Below, piece after piece: positions 26,533 through 38,356 of a stretch of 64,000 nucleotides of DNA. A program made the translations under genes and the position numbers. The notes under the pieces were generated by a model. That model worked only from the letters and a program-made list of their open reading frames with translations, made no database searches and was not told where the DNA came from. Numbering within the stretch: the first letter of the stretch is position 1; every line of letters starts with the position of its first letter. Source of the stretch: Arenimonas terrae (lineage in GTDB: Bacteria > Pseudomonadota > Gammaproteobacteria > Xanthomonadales > Xanthomonadaceae). Where the stretch lies: positions 247,743 to 311,742 of the forward strand of contig NZ_SMDR01000002.1 of assembly GCF_006265115.1 (NCBI RefSeq). The letters are read 5' to 3'.

Positions 26533-26567
26533 TGAGCCGGCCCGGCTTAAACCGTACAATTTCGGTC
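26533..26567 (+). promoter_or_regulatory. promoter of the SUF operon with overlapping inverted repeats
   Basis: TTGAGC (26533-26538) and TACAAT (26556-26561) at 17-base spacing make a good sigma-70 promoter 34 bases ahead of the regulator ATG. Two palindromes lie on it: AGCCGG-C-CCGGCT (26536-26548) in the spacer and ACCG-8-CGGT (26552-26567) around the -10 box. Either could bind the Rrf2-type regulator encoded first in the operon. The promoter is well supported, the operator only suggested. Confidence 0.65.
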
Positions 26568-26594
26568 CGAATTCCGAGATTCCGGCCCGACGCC

Positions 26595-27044
26595 ATGCTC
26601 CGCGTCACCAAACTGACCGACTACGCCACCGTCGTGCTGGCCGCCCTGGCCTCGGCGCCGGACCGGGTGCTGTCGGCTGCCGACCTGGCCGAACGGGCCC
26701 GGCTGGAGCCGCCGACCGTGGCCAAGGTGCTCAAGCCCCTGGCCCACGCCGGCCTGGTCGAAGGCTTCCGCGGAGCCAGCGGCGGCTACCGGCTGGCCCG
26801 GCCCGCGGACCAGATCGCGCTGATCGCCATCGTCGAGGCGATCGAGGGCCCGCTGGGCATGACCGAATGTTCGGGCGAACACTCCAGCTGCGAACACGAG
26901 CCGCACTGCGGCGTGCAGTCGCACTGGCGCCGCATCAACGACGTCATCGCCGACGCGCTCGGCGGCATCACCCTGGCCGACATGCTGCCGCCGCCGGCGG
27001 CGCGCAAGGCCATCCCGCTGCAGCTGTCGCGGGCAGGAGCCTGA
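26595..27044 (+). CDS. Rrf2/IscR-type SUF operon regulator
   Basis: This 149-residue regulator has an N-terminal winged helix ([17 protein letters not shown]..., residues 5-75) and three cysteines for a [2Fe-2S] cluster in [10 protein letters not shown] and EPHCGVQ (about residues 94-108). In IscR the spacing is C-x5-C-x5-C; here the first gap is six. The protein fits the 'SUF system Fe-S cluster assembly regulator' group. It presumably senses cluster supply and represses or activates its own operon. It ends one base before sufB. ATG at 26595 is chosen because it begins the standard [11 protein letters not shown]. Confidence 0.9.
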   Translation: MLRVTKLTDYATVVLAALASAPDRVLSAADLAERARLEPPTVAKVLKPLAHAGLVEGFRGASGGYRLARPADQIALIAIVEAIEGPLGMTECSGEHSSCEHEPHCGVQSHWRRINDVIADALGGITLADMLPPPAARKAIPLQLSRAGA

Positions 27045-27045
27045 C

Positions 27046-28484
<1,439 letters not shown>

Positions 28485-28488
<4 letters not shown>

Positions 28489-29042
28489 TGCGCCTGGCCC
28501 TGCCCCTGCTGCTGGCCGCGGCCACCGCCGCCTGTTCGCCGGCCTCCGCTCCCGGCGACGCCGCGGCCGCCGCGCCGGTCGCGCACACCTTCGCCTTCTT
28601 CGCTGCCGATCCCGACAGCCGCGACCCGCGCATCATCGACTGGGTGGCCGGCGACTGCAGCGAGGTGGCGCTGGCGCGCGTGTCGCGCATGCCGGCCGAC
28701 GATGCCGTGCTCAAACCCGACATCGTCGTCGAATTCGGCGACGACGGCAGCGAGCGGCGCCGCTGGCTCAAGCCCTATTCGGCCGAGATCCTGGCGATCC
28801 AGGGCGACGACCTGTATTTCGGCGCCAGTCCCGGCGGCGCCAAGGGCCCGTTCCGCACCTCGCCCGCGGGCGAGGTGGTGCTGGCGACGCCGCTGAGCAC
28901 CGGTCTGTCGGAGCGCGCGGAGCTGATGAGCTGCCCGGACACCCTGCCTTCGTTCCCGGACATGTCCCTGGTGGTCTGTTACGCCGCCCAGGATGCCGGC
29001 GGCCGACCGCTGAACCTGGCCTGGGACGCGGGCTGCCCATGA
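28485..29042 (+). CDS. putative lipoprotein inserted between sufB and sufC
   Basis: This 185-residue protein opens [19 protein letters not shown], a lipoprotein signal peptide with lipobox TAAC, so it should be exported and lipid-anchored. No known domain is recognised; the body has several Cys (Cys near 64, 149, 163 and the C-terminal GCP). It overlaps sufB by four bases (ATGA), so it is translated from the suf mRNA. An exported lipoprotein inside a cytoplasmic Fe-S assembly operon is unusual; it may be a recent insertion or a neighbour carried along in this lineage. Confidence 0.75.
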
Positions 29043-29103
29043 CGCCGCGCCTGCCGTTGAACACCTTCCCGAACACTCCGCTCCACGCGCTCCTGGACAC
29101 CCC

Positions 29104-29110
<7 letters not shown>
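29039..29110 (+). CDS. possible 23-codon linking ORF between lipoprotein and sufC
   Basis: An ATG overlaps the lipoprotein stop (ATGA, 29039-29042) and opens a 23-codon frame whose stop (29108-29110) lies within sufC just after its ATG (29104). The peptide would be Pro/Leu/Thr-rich ([20 protein letters not shown]...). It may carry ribosomes into sufC by coupling. No other evidence that a peptide is made; chance is possible. Confidence 0.25.
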
Positions 29111-29868
<758 letters not shown>

Positions 29869-29870
29869 CC

Positions 29871-31169
29871 ATGGGCGGTCTGCTGGAATCGCTGAAGGCC
29901 GGCTTCGAGGCCCTGCCCGCGCCGCTGGTGGAGGCGCAGGGCCTGGGCGCGTCGCGCCGGGCCGCGCTCGCGTCCGCACTCGCCGACGGCCTGCCGGGCG
30001 CGCGCGTGGAGGCCTGGAAATACACCTCGCTGCGCGCCCTGGCGGCGCGCGATTTCGCGCCGGCCCGGGCGGGCGTGGTGGACACGGCCCTGGTCGCCGA
30101 CATCCCGGCGCCGCGCCTGGTCTTCGTCAACGGCCGTTTCGACGCGGCCCTGTCCGACCGCAGCGAGCTGCCCGACGGCGTCGAGCTGCGGCCGATGTCG
30201 GAAGCGCTGGACGGCGACGACCCGCGCGCGGTGGCGGTGTTTGGCCGCCGCTTCGAGCGTGCGGACGAGATCTTCGCTCGCCTCAACGCGGCCCTGGCCG
30301 TGGAAGGCGTGCGCCTCAGCGTCGCGGCCGACACCGCGGTCGCGGCCCCGCTGCACCTGGTCTTCCTCGGCGCGCCCAGCGGCGGCGACCAGGCGGCGCA
30401 CCTGCGCCATCTGGTCGAGCTGCGCACCGGCGCGTCGGCGACCGTGGTTGAACACCACCTCGGCGCCGGCGCACACCGCCATCTGACCAACCACCTGGTC
30501 CACATACACCTGGCCCGCGGCGCGCGGCTGAAACACGCCCGCGTGCAGGACGAGGACGCCGGCGCCAGCCTGATCGCCCGCACCGACGCCGTGCTCGGCT
30601 CCGGCGCCGAGTACCGCCGCGCCGACCTCGAGCTCGGCGCGGCGTTGTCGCGCCATGAGCTCAACATCGCCCTGCAGGGTGAAGGCGCCGCGGCGATCGC
30701 CGGCGGCGTGCTGCTGGCCGACGGCCGCCGCCATCTCGACACCCGCCTGGGCATCGAACACCAGGCCCGCGACACCCGCTGCGAACTGCCCTGGCGCGGC
30801 CTGGCCGACCAGCGCGGCCGCGCGGTCTTCCACGGCGGCATCCTGATCCAGGCCGGCGCCGACGGCAGCGACGCGAACCTGTCGAACAAGAACCTGCTGC
30901 TGTCGGAAAGCGCCGAGATCGACACCCAGCCGGTGCTGGTCATCCACGCCGACGAAGTGAAGGCAGCGCACGGCGCCACCGTCGGCCGGCTGGACGAAAC
31001 CGCGCTGTTCTACCTGCGCAGCCGCGGCCTGGGCCGCGAGCAGGCGCGCCAACTGCTGATCCAGGCCTTCCTGCGCGAGCCGCTGGCGGCGCTGGACGAT
31101 GCCGGGCTGGCGGAATCCCTCGGCGCCCGCATCACCGACCGCCTCGACCGCAAGGATGTTTCCGCATGA
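29871..31169 (+). CDS. sufD: Fe-S cluster assembly protein SufD
   Basis: This 432-residue protein partners SufB and SufC. It shows the SufB/SufD-fold beta-helix in the middle and the C-terminal region with HGATVGRLDETALFYLRSRGL, the SufD equivalent of the SufB end. The N-terminal helical part (VEAWKYTSLRALA) is typical of SufD. It overlaps sufS by four bases (ATGA at 31166). Confidence 0.94.
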   Translation: MGGLLESLKAGFEALPAPLVEAQGLGASRRAALASALADGLPGARVEAWKYTSLRALAARDFAPARAGVVDTALVADIPAPRLVFVNGRFDAALSDRSELPDGVELRPMSEALDGDDPRAVAVFGRRFERADEIFARLNAALAVEGVRLSVAADTAVAAPLHLVFLGAPSGGDQAAHLRHLVELRTGASATVVEHHLGAGAHRHLTNHLVHIHLARGARLKHARVQDEDAGASLIARTDAVLGSGAEYRRADLELGAALSRHELNIALQGEGAAAIAGGVLLADGRRHLDTRLGIEHQARDTRCELPWRGLADQRGRAVFHGGILIQAGADGSDANLSNKNLLLSESAEIDTQPVLVIHADEVKAAHGATVGRLDETALFYLRSRGLGREQARQLLIQAFLREPLAALDDAGLAESLGARITDRLDRKDVSA

Positions 31170-32398
31170 CCGCCCGCAGCGACCGCCCCGACTGGCTGCG
31201 CATCCGCGCCGACTTCCCGGTGCTGACCCGGCAGGTGCACGGCAAGCCGCTGGTCTATCTGGATTCGGCCAACACCTCGCAGAAGCCGCAGTCGGTGATC
31301 CGCGCGGTGGACGAGTTCTACCGCGAACACAACGCCAACGTCTCGCGCGCGGTGCACGCGCTCGGCAGCGAGGCGACCGAAGCCTACGAGGGCGCACGCT
31401 CGAAGCTGGCGGCCTTCCTCAACGTGCCGGCCGACGAGCTGGTGCTCACCTCGGGCACCACCTTCGGCATCAACCTGGTCGCCTACAGCTGGGCGCTGCC
31501 TCGGCTCAGGGCCGGCGACGTCATCCTGCTCACGCGCATGGAGCACCACGCCAACATCGTGCCCTGGCAGCTGGTGGCCGAACGCACCGGCGCGAAGATC
31601 CGCGTGGTCGAGATCACGCCCAGCGGCGAACTGGACCTGGACGACCTGCGCGCCAAGCTCACCGGCGAGGTGAAGCTGCTGGCCTTCACCCACGTCTCGA
31701 ACGTGCTCGGCACCGTGAACCCGGTCGCGCAGATCTGCCGCGAGGCGCGCAGGCGCGGCGTGGTCACCCTGGTGGACGGTTCCCAGGCGATGCCGCACCG
31801 CGCCGTCGACATCCCGTCGCTGGGCTGCGACTTCTACGCCCTCACCGGCCACAAGATGCTGGGCCCGACCGGTACCGGCGCGCTGTGGGCGCGGCGTCAG
31901 CACCTGCGCGAGATGCCGCCCTTCATCGGCGGCGGCGAGATGATCAAGGAAGTGCGCTTCGAGAAGACCGTGTTCAACGACCCGCCGCACAAGTTCGAGG
32001 CCGGCACGCCCAACATCGCCGGCGTCGTCGGCCTGGGCGCGGCGGTGGACTACCTTCGCGGCATCGGCATGGACCAGATCGAGGCCCGGGAACAGGCCCT
32101 GCTCGAGATCGCCACCCGCGAGCTGTCGGCCATCGAGGGCCTTCGAATTTTCGGCAGCGCGCCGGGCAAGGCGGCGGTGATCAGCTTCCTGGTCGAAGGC
32201 GCGCATGCCCACGACCTGGCCACCCTGCTCGACCTCGAGGGCATCGCCGTGCGCTCGGGCCACCACTGCGCGCATCCGCTGATGGCGCACTTCGGCGTGC
32301 CGGCCACCTGCCGCGCCTCGCTGGCCTTCTACAACACGCACGTGGAAATCGAACAGCTGGCCGCCGCCATCGGCAAGGTCCGCAAGCTGCTGGCATGA
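31166..32398 (+). CDS. sufS: cysteine desulfurase SufS
   Basis: This 410-residue PLP enzyme takes sulfur from cysteine for cluster assembly. The PLP lysine is in ALTGHKMLGPTG (about residue 225) and the catalytic Cys in RSGHHCAHPL (about residue 366), the group II desulfurase pattern. It is the last gene of the SUF operon: a rho-independent terminator follows the stop. No SufE-type sulfur acceptor or SufT is present in the window, so these, if needed, are elsewhere. Confidence 0.95.
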   Translation: MTARSDRPDWLRIRADFPVLTRQVHGKPLVYLDSANTSQKPQSVIRAVDEFYREHNANVSRAVHALGSEATEAYEGARSKLAAFLNVPADELVLTSGTTFGINLVAYSWALPRLRAGDVILLTRMEHHANIVPWQLVAERTGAKIRVVEITPSGELDLDDLRAKLTGEVKLLAFTHVSNVLGTVNPVAQICREARRRGVVTLVDGSQAMPHRAVDIPSLGCDFYALTGHKMLGPTGTGALWARRQHLREMPPFIGGGEMIKEVRFEKTVFNDPPHKFEAGTPNIAGVVGLGAAVDYLRGIGMDQIEAREQALLEIATRELSAIEGLRIFGSAPGKAAVISFLVEGAHAHDLATLLDLEGIAVRSGHHCAHPLMAHFGVPATCRASLAFYNTHVEIEQLAAAIGKVRKLLA

Positions 32399-32402
32399 CG
32401 GT

Positions 32403-32429
32403 CGCGGCTGACTTCCGGCCGCGTTTTTT
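32403..32429 (+). terminator. rho-independent terminator of the SUF operon
   Basis: CGCGGC (32403-32408), a 9-base loop, GCCGCG (32418-32423) and six T follow the sufS stop by four bases. It closes the operon, so the serine hydrolase downstream must have its own promoter. Confidence 0.75.
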
Positions 32430-32501
32430 CTGACTTCCGGCAGGTATCGGCCGCCGCGGCCGCGCTCCATAGTCGACAAACGACGACCCAGAGCGCCGCC
32501 C

Positions 32502-33755
32502 ATGACCTCGCCCACTCCTGTTGCCCGCCCCAGCCTGCCGCGGCGCCTGCTGCGCCACCTGGTGCGTTTCCTGCTGTTGAGCGCGGTGCTGCTGGGACCG
32601 AACCTGGTGTTCTTCGGCCGCTGGCATGCGCCCACGCAGCCGATTCCTGCGGTCGCCGCGACGCCGGACGACCAGCGCGCGGCCGCCGGCCTGCCGGCGG
32701 GGCTGGCCTCCGACCTGGCCGCCACGCTGCGCGAAAGCCGGGACCGGGCCGGCCTGCCCTCGCTGTCGGCGGCCATCGCCTTCGACGGCCAACTGCAATG
32801 GGCGGGCGCCACCGGCCTGGCCGACATCGAGGCAGGACGCGCGGCCACGGTCGCGTCGCGCTACCGCACCGGCAGCGTGGCCAAGCCGATCACCGCCGTC
32901 GCGCTGATGCGGCTGGTCGAGGCGGGCAAACTCGACCTGGATGCGCCGCTCTCGACCTACCTGCCGCAACTGCCCGACACGCTGCAGCCGATCACCGCGC
33001 GCCAGCTCGCCTCGCACCGCGGCGGCATCCGCCACTATTCCCGTCTGCCGGCCTGGTGGATGGGCTGGCACGAGAGCTATTCGCGCAAGCCCTATGTCAC
33101 GGTCGCCGACGGACTGGAGCTGTTCGTTGACGACGCGCCGGAATTCGCGCCCGGCACCGGTTTCCTCTACTCGACCTTCGGCTATTCGCTGCTGTCGCGG
33201 CAGATGGAGGCCGCCAGCGGGCGCAGCTTCCCGGAGTTGCTGCAGGACGAGGTGTTCGCGCCGGCCGGCATGAACGCCACGGCGGTCGACCGCGCCGGCG
33301 ACATGCCGGAACGCGTGGCCTTCTACGAGGCCGAGGGTGGGCGCTACACGCCGTCCTATCCGATCGACTCGAGCTACAAGATCGCCGGCGGCGGCTTGGT
33401 GTCCACGCCCAGCGACCTGGTGCGCCTGGGCCAGGGCCTGCTCGGCGACCGCCTGCTGTCGGAAGCGGGCAGGCAGGCGCTGTGGACGCCGCTGGCGCTG
33501 GCCGACGGGACCATGAATCCCGAGAACTACGGCGTCGGCTGGCGCATCGACACCTCGACCCGCCTGCTGGGCGCGTCCCGCCCGACCCGTGTGCTGCACC
33601 ACGGCGGCACCCAGCCGGGCGCGGCGGCGTTTTTCATGCTCGTTCCCGAACACGGCATCGTGGTCACGGTAATGAGCAACTCCGGCACCGGCACCGCCCG
33701 CGCCGAGGCCCAGGAAGCGGCCTATGCGCTGGTCCGCCAAGTGGTGGACCGCTGA
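32502..33755 (+). CDS. membrane-anchored serine hydrolase (class C beta-lactamase/penicillin-binding fold)
   Basis: This 417-residue protein has an N-terminal hydrophobic anchor (residues 20-40, LVRFLLLSAVLLGPNLVFF) and a beta-lactamase-like domain. The catalytic Ser and Lys are in TGSVAKPITAV (SxxK, about residues 125-130); the second motif reads YSTFGYSLL instead of the usual YSN; a late HGGTQPG fits the third motif. Likely substrates are peptides or esters; antibiotic resistance cannot be assumed. It stands after the SUF terminator, in front of the GNAT gene. Confidence 0.82.
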   Translation: MTSPTPVARPSLPRRLLRHLVRFLLLSAVLLGPNLVFFGRWHAPTQPIPAVAATPDDQRAAAGLPAGLASDLAATLRESRDRAGLPSLSAAIAFDGQLQWAGATGLADIEAGRAATVASRYRTGSVAKPITAVALMRLVEAGKLDLDAPLSTYLPQLPDTLQPITARQLASHRGGIRHYSRLPAWWMGWHESYSRKPYVTVADGLELFVDDAPEFAPGTGFLYSTFGYSLLSRQMEAASGRSFPELLQDEVFAPAGMNATAVDRAGDMPERVAFYEAEGGRYTPSYPIDSSYKIAGGGLVSTPSDLVRLGQGLLGDRLLSEAGRQALWTPLALADGTMNPENYGVGWRIDTSTRLLGASRPTRVLHHGGTQPGAAAFFMLVPEHGIVVTVMSNSGTGTARAEAQEAAYALVRQVVDR

Positions 33756-33816
33756 GGCCGGGCGCGGCGATTTCGGCGATGATGGGCGCCTTCCCGCCTG
33801 CCACGCCACCCTGCCG

Positions 33817-34341
33817 ATGACCCCGCTGAGCTTCCGCGCCGCCACGCCCGCCGACGTCGACCCGATCGTCGCCCTGGTCGAATCCGCCTACCGCGGCGAT
33901 GCCAGCCGCGCCGGCTGGACCACCGAAGCCGACTTCCTGGACGGCCGCCGCACCGGCCGCGACGATGTGCTGGCGCAGATCGCGCGGCCGCAAAGCGTCG
34001 TGCTGCTGGCCGACCGCGAGGGCGAACTGCTGGCCTGCGCCCACGTCGCGGTCGAGGACGGCGCCGGCTATTTCGGCATGTTCTCGGTGGTGCCGGGCCT
34101 GCAGGGTGGCGGCATCGGCAAGCAGGTGCTGGCCGAGGCCGAACGCATCGCCCGCGAGGACTTCGGCCAGGCCGCGATGCGCATGACCGTGATCGACATC
34201 CGCGACGAGCTGATCGCCTACTACGAGCGCCGCGGCTACCACCGCACCGGCATCTTCAAGCCCTTCCCCTACGGCGACGCGCGCTTCGGCCTGCCCAGGC
34301 GCGACGACCTGCGCTTCGAGGTGCTGGAGAAGGCGCTGTGA
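33817..34341 (+). CDS. GNAT family N-acetyltransferase
   Basis: This 174-residue protein carries the GNAT core: beta-strand YFGMFSVVPGLQGGGIGK, with the acetyl-CoA-binding loop Q-G-G-G-I-G-K (about residues 93-99), and the late Tyr-rich DELIAYYERRGY. The acceptor is unknown. I start it at 33817 (MTPLSFRAAT, the typical first strand), not at 33724. It overlaps the Rieske gene by four bases (GTGA), so the two are coupled. Confidence 0.85.
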   Translation: MTPLSFRAATPADVDPIVALVESAYRGDASRAGWTTEADFLDGRRTGRDDVLAQIARPQSVVLLADREGELLACAHVAVEDGAGYFGMFSVVPGLQGGGIGKQVLAEAERIAREDFGQAAMRMTVIDIRDELIAYYERRGYHRTGIFKPFPYGDARFGLPRRDDLRFEVLEKAL

Positions 34342-34652
34342 GCGGCTGGGTGCGCGTGTGTTCGACCGCCGAGCTGCTGCCGGGCGAGTCGCGCGTGGCC
34401 TGGGACGGCGACACGCCGATCCTGGTGGTGAACCTGGACGGCGACGTCCACGCGCTCGAGGACAAGTGCTCGCACGAGGACTACGAACTCAGCGCCGGCG
34501 CGATCGACGGCGACCAGGTCGAATGCACCCTGCACGGCGCGCGTTTCGACCTGCGCAGCGGCGAGGCGCTGTGCGCGCCGGCTTATGCGCCGGTACGCAA
34601 GTTTCCGGTGAAAGTGGAAGACGGCGCCGTCTGGACCCGCGACGACCGCTAG
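34338..34652 (+). CDS. Rieske [2Fe-2S] ferredoxin-like protein
   Basis: This 104-residue protein is a bare Rieske domain with both cluster motifs: C-S-H (about residues 44-46, DKCSHEDY) and C-T-L-H-G (about 63-67). It is the size of the ferredoxin of aromatic ring-hydroxylating dioxygenases. It starts with GTG inside the end of the GNAT gene. It follows the SUF operon in the genome, and such a ferredoxin is a natural client, but no oxygenase gene is nearby. Its electron partner is unknown. Confidence 0.88.
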   Translation: MSGWVRVCSTAELLPGESRVAWDGDTPILVVNLDGDVHALEDKCSHEDYELSAGAIDGDQVECTLHGARFDLRSGEALCAPAYAPVRKFPVKVEDGAVWTRDDR

Positions 34653-34655
34653 GCC

Positions 34656-35243
34656 TCAGGCCAGCGGCGCGATCTTCACCAGCAGGGCCTCGCCGCCGCC
34701 GTCGAGGATCAGCCGCGGCGGCCCCTCGGCATCCGGCAGCAGCATCACGCTGTCGCCCTGGGCCAGGTGCAGCGGGCGTCTCAGGTCCTTGAACTGCGCC
34801 TGGCCCTGCATCAGGTACACCAGCCAGGTGACGCCCGGTTCAGCGAAGAACACCATCGGCCCGACCAGGGGCCGGTGCAGCAGGGTCGCCGCGACCGCAT
34901 CGCGGCGCCACATCAGGTTGAAGTCGTGGGTCGGCCCCGACAGCAGTTCGGCGCGCAGGGCGCGCTCGCCGGCGAAACGCAGGCGGTCGTGCGGCGGCCG
35001 CAGCTCGGCGCGCTCGCCGTCGTCGAACACCAGGTCCATGCCCTCGCCCGCCAGCAGCACCAGCTCGCGGTCGCAGCCTGGGAAGGCGGAGAACGGCGCG
35101 TCCTGGTCGATCTCGGCGATCGACACGCGCCAGGCCCAGTCGGCGGCGCCTTCGGGATGGCGATAGACCTCGCGGGTCCAGCCGCGTTGATTGCGCCAGC
35201 GCTCGCGTCGGTATTCATTCGCGGGCAGGTGCACCAGGCGCAT
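34656..35243 (-). CDS. HutD/Ves family cupin-like protein
   Basis: This 195-residue protein matches the HutD/Ves family of two-cupin-domain proteins: RNQRGWTREVYRHP at the start and SIAEIDQDAPFSAFPGCDRE (about residues 42-61). HutD is linked to histidine degradation in some bacteria, but no hut gene is here, so only the fold can be given. The start overlaps the stop of the SET gene by one base (TGATG). Convergent with the Rieske gene, three bases apart. Confidence 0.8.
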   Translation of the reverse strand: MRLVHLPANEYRRERWRNQRGWTREVYRHPEGAADWAWRVSIAEIDQDAPFSAFPGCDRELVLLAGEGMDLVFDDGERAELRPPHDRLRFAGERALRAELLSGPTHDFNLMWRRDAVAATLLHRPLVGPMVFFAEPGVTWLVYLMQGQAQFKDLRRPLHLAQGDSVMLLPDAEGPPRLILDGGGEALLVKIAPLA

Positions 35244-35707
35244 CAGGCCACCTGCAGCGAGGCGAGCTCGCGCGTGCTCAGGGCCAGCGACTCCGCCCAG
35301 GAAAAGCCGACGATGGCGCGGCCGCTCTGCGCGTCGCGGAAGACCTCCTCCTCGCCTTCGGGCAGCAGGTGGCGGTAGTCCACGGTCAGTTCGTCGCCCG
35401 CCGCGAGATCGCGCGCGGCGAAGATGAAACCCAGGTGCCACAGCCCGTTCGGCGCGAAGCTGTGGTTGACGTAACACTCGTCCGGCCACTCCGGCGTGAT
35501 CGTGTAGCGGTCCTCGAACCAGCGCACCGTCGCGGCCATCGCCGCCTCCGGGTCGGGCTGCGTCTGCACCTGGTCCCAGGTATAGGTCGCGGGTATGGCG
35601 TCGGGCGCGACCAGGATGCGGCCGCGCGCGACGGCCTCGTCGAGGAACAGGCCCTGGCCCGCGCCGGGAATGCGCGAGGGGGCGATGTGATAACGCGGCA
35701 GGATCAT
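35243..35707 (-). CDS. SET-domain protein, second in the window
   Basis: This 154-residue protein carries a SET domain with HIAPSRIPGAGQGLF at the start, CYVNHSFAPNGLWH in place of the NHSCxPN motif, and DELTVDYRHLL at the end. The Ser-Cys pair of the usual NHSC is Ser-Phe here, and no post-SET Cys cluster is present, unlike the other SET protein at 24.9-25.4 kb. It is probably a methyltransferase of unknown target. It is coupled to the HutD-like gene downstream. Confidence 0.8.
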   Translation of the reverse strand: MILPRYHIAPSRIPGAGQGLFLDEAVARGRILVAPDAIPATYTWDQVQTQPDPEAAMAATVRWFEDRYTITPEWPDECYVNHSFAPNGLWHLGFIFAARDLAAGDELTVDYRHLLPEGEEEVFRDAQSGRAIVGFSWAESLALSTRELASLQVA

Positions 35708-35743
35708 GCCGCGCAGTCTAGCGCAGGGTCCGGCGGCGACGGA

Positions 35744-36253
35744 TCAGTCCGGCGCCGCGTCGCCGGGCAGCCAGGCAGCATTCCAGTACGCGTAGTCGCC
35801 CAAGCTCCGCACCAGCCCCGCCCGCAGCGGATGTCCGACCAGATGCCGCGCCACGCCGACCACGTCCTCGTCGGCGCCCAGGGCCCGGTCGCCGAAACCA
35901 CGCCCCCACAGCCAGCCGTTGATGCGATGCCGGTCCTCCACCGCACGCGAAGTCAGGGCCTTGAAGCGGCCGATCAGGGTGGAGAGCGTGTCGCGCTCGC
36001 CGAGGGTGACCAAGCCCTGCCAGTGCGCCGGCATCAGCACCCAGGCCAGCAGCCGGGCATCACGCCAGGGCCAGCGGGCGGTGTGCACCCGGCAGACGGC
36101 GCGCGCGGCCTCGTCGTCCAGGAACACGGGACGCCGGTACAGCGTGGCGACCGTGACCACATAGGTTTGTCCGGCCACCGACCGCTGCGCCCGGCCATCG
36201 GCACGGGCGCGGCGGACGGGCCGTTGGACGGGCGTGGGCAGGATCGCGGACAT
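35744..36253 (-). CDS. REP-associated tyrosine transposase (RAYT/TnpA-REP), probably degenerate
   Basis: This 169-residue protein has the Y1-transposase-like fold of RAYT proteins: QTYVVTVATLYRRPVFL at the start, LLAWVLMPAHWQGLVTL in the middle, and ARHLVGHPLRAGLVRSLGDY at the end. The HxH metal motif (usually MPxHxH) is MPAHWQ here, so the second His is replaced by Gln, and ARYxVxNP is ARHLVGHP. These changes suggest an inactive relic. No REP hairpins flank it closely. Start at 36253 is the first ATG that gives the family opening. Confidence 0.7.
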   Translation of the reverse strand: MSAILPTPVQRPVRRARADGRAQRSVAGQTYVVTVATLYRRPVFLDDEAARAVCRVHTARWPWRDARLLAWVLMPAHWQGLVTLGERDTLSTLIGRFKALTSRAVEDRHRINGWLWGRGFGDRALGADEDVVGVARHLVGHPLRAGLVRSLGDYAYWNAAWLPGDAAPD

Positions 36254-36279
36254 CGGGGCACCTGGGTGTCGTCGGGAAA

Positions 36280-36299
36280 GGCCCGGCCGGAGCCGGGCC
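36280..36299 (-). terminator. terminator of the ComEA-like gene
   Basis: GGCCCGGC-CGGA-GCCGGGCC forms a perfect 8-bp stem with a 4-base loop just beyond the ComEA-like stop (36308). On the minus strand TTTCCC follows, a short T-run. Confidence 0.55.
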
Positions 36300-36307
36300 C
36301 CCATGGC

Positions 36308-36649
36308 TCAGTTCGAGGCGGGCGCGGGCTTGGGCTTGGCCGCGGCCCCGGCCGCCGCCGGACGGGCGGCCGGGGCGCCGCCGCCGACCGTGATGCGGTC
36401 GCGGTTCTGCTCGATGGTGGCCAGGCCGATGCCCTTGACCTCGGACAGCTCGTCGGCGCTGCGGAAGGCGCCGTGCTGCTTGCGGTGGGCGACGATGGCC
36501 TCGGCCTTGCTCGGGCCGATGCCGTTGAGCACGCGGTCGAGCGTGGCGGCATCGGCGGTATTGATGTTGACCTTCTCCTCGGCGGCGAAGGCGCCACCGG
36601 CGAGCAGGGCCGAGAACAGCAGGGACAGCAGCGGGATCGACTTCTTCAT
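36308..36649 (-). CDS. ComEA-like secreted helix-hairpin-helix protein
   Basis: This 113-residue protein has a signal peptide (MKKSIPLLSLLFSALLAGGAFA) followed by a double helix-hairpin-helix domain (KVNINTADAATLDRVLNGIG and ELSEVKGIGLATIEQNRDRI, residues about 26-85) and a Pro/Ala/Lys-rich tail. ComEA-type proteins bind incoming double-stranded DNA in the periplasm during natural transformation; this one could do that, but the other com genes are not here. AGGAA-type ribosome-binding site precedes the ATG at 36649. Confidence 0.85.
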   Translation of the reverse strand: MKKSIPLLSLLFSALLAGGAFAAEEKVNINTADAATLDRVLNGIGPSKAEAIVAHRKQHGAFRSADELSEVKGIGLATIEQNRDRITVGGGAPAARPAAAGAAAKPKPAPASN

Positions 36650-36823
36650 GGCGGTTCCTCGTGGAAGGGTGGCCGCCGGGCGCATGCCGCGGCGGTGTAG
36701 CCAGTCTCGGAAAGCGCCGTGCGTGCGCCCATCGCCGTTCCACGGCCGCGGGGCTCGGAAGCCCGCGGGCCGGGCTGTCGGGGATTTCCTGGCCGGTGTC
36801 GGCGGCCGGGCCGCCGAAGGGAG

Positions 36824-36829
36824 TAAAAT
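36824..36829 (+). promoter_or_regulatory. possible -10 box of the M20 dipeptidase gene
   Basis: TAAAAT lies 28 bases before the ATG of the dipeptidase in an otherwise GC-rich stretch; no clear -35 box stands at the right distance. Confidence 0.4.
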
Positions 36830-36857
36830 CGCGGCACTGGCTCACGAAGGACTCTCC

Positions 36858-38336
<1,479 letters not shown>

Positions 38337-38356
38337 GCCCCGCACCGAGCCCGCCG

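Noticed and set aside
32502-33755. Beta-lactamase resistance gene.
   Set aside because: The fold is beta-lactamase-like, but motif two is YST rather than YxN and such proteins are mostly esterases or peptidases; resistance cannot be claimed.
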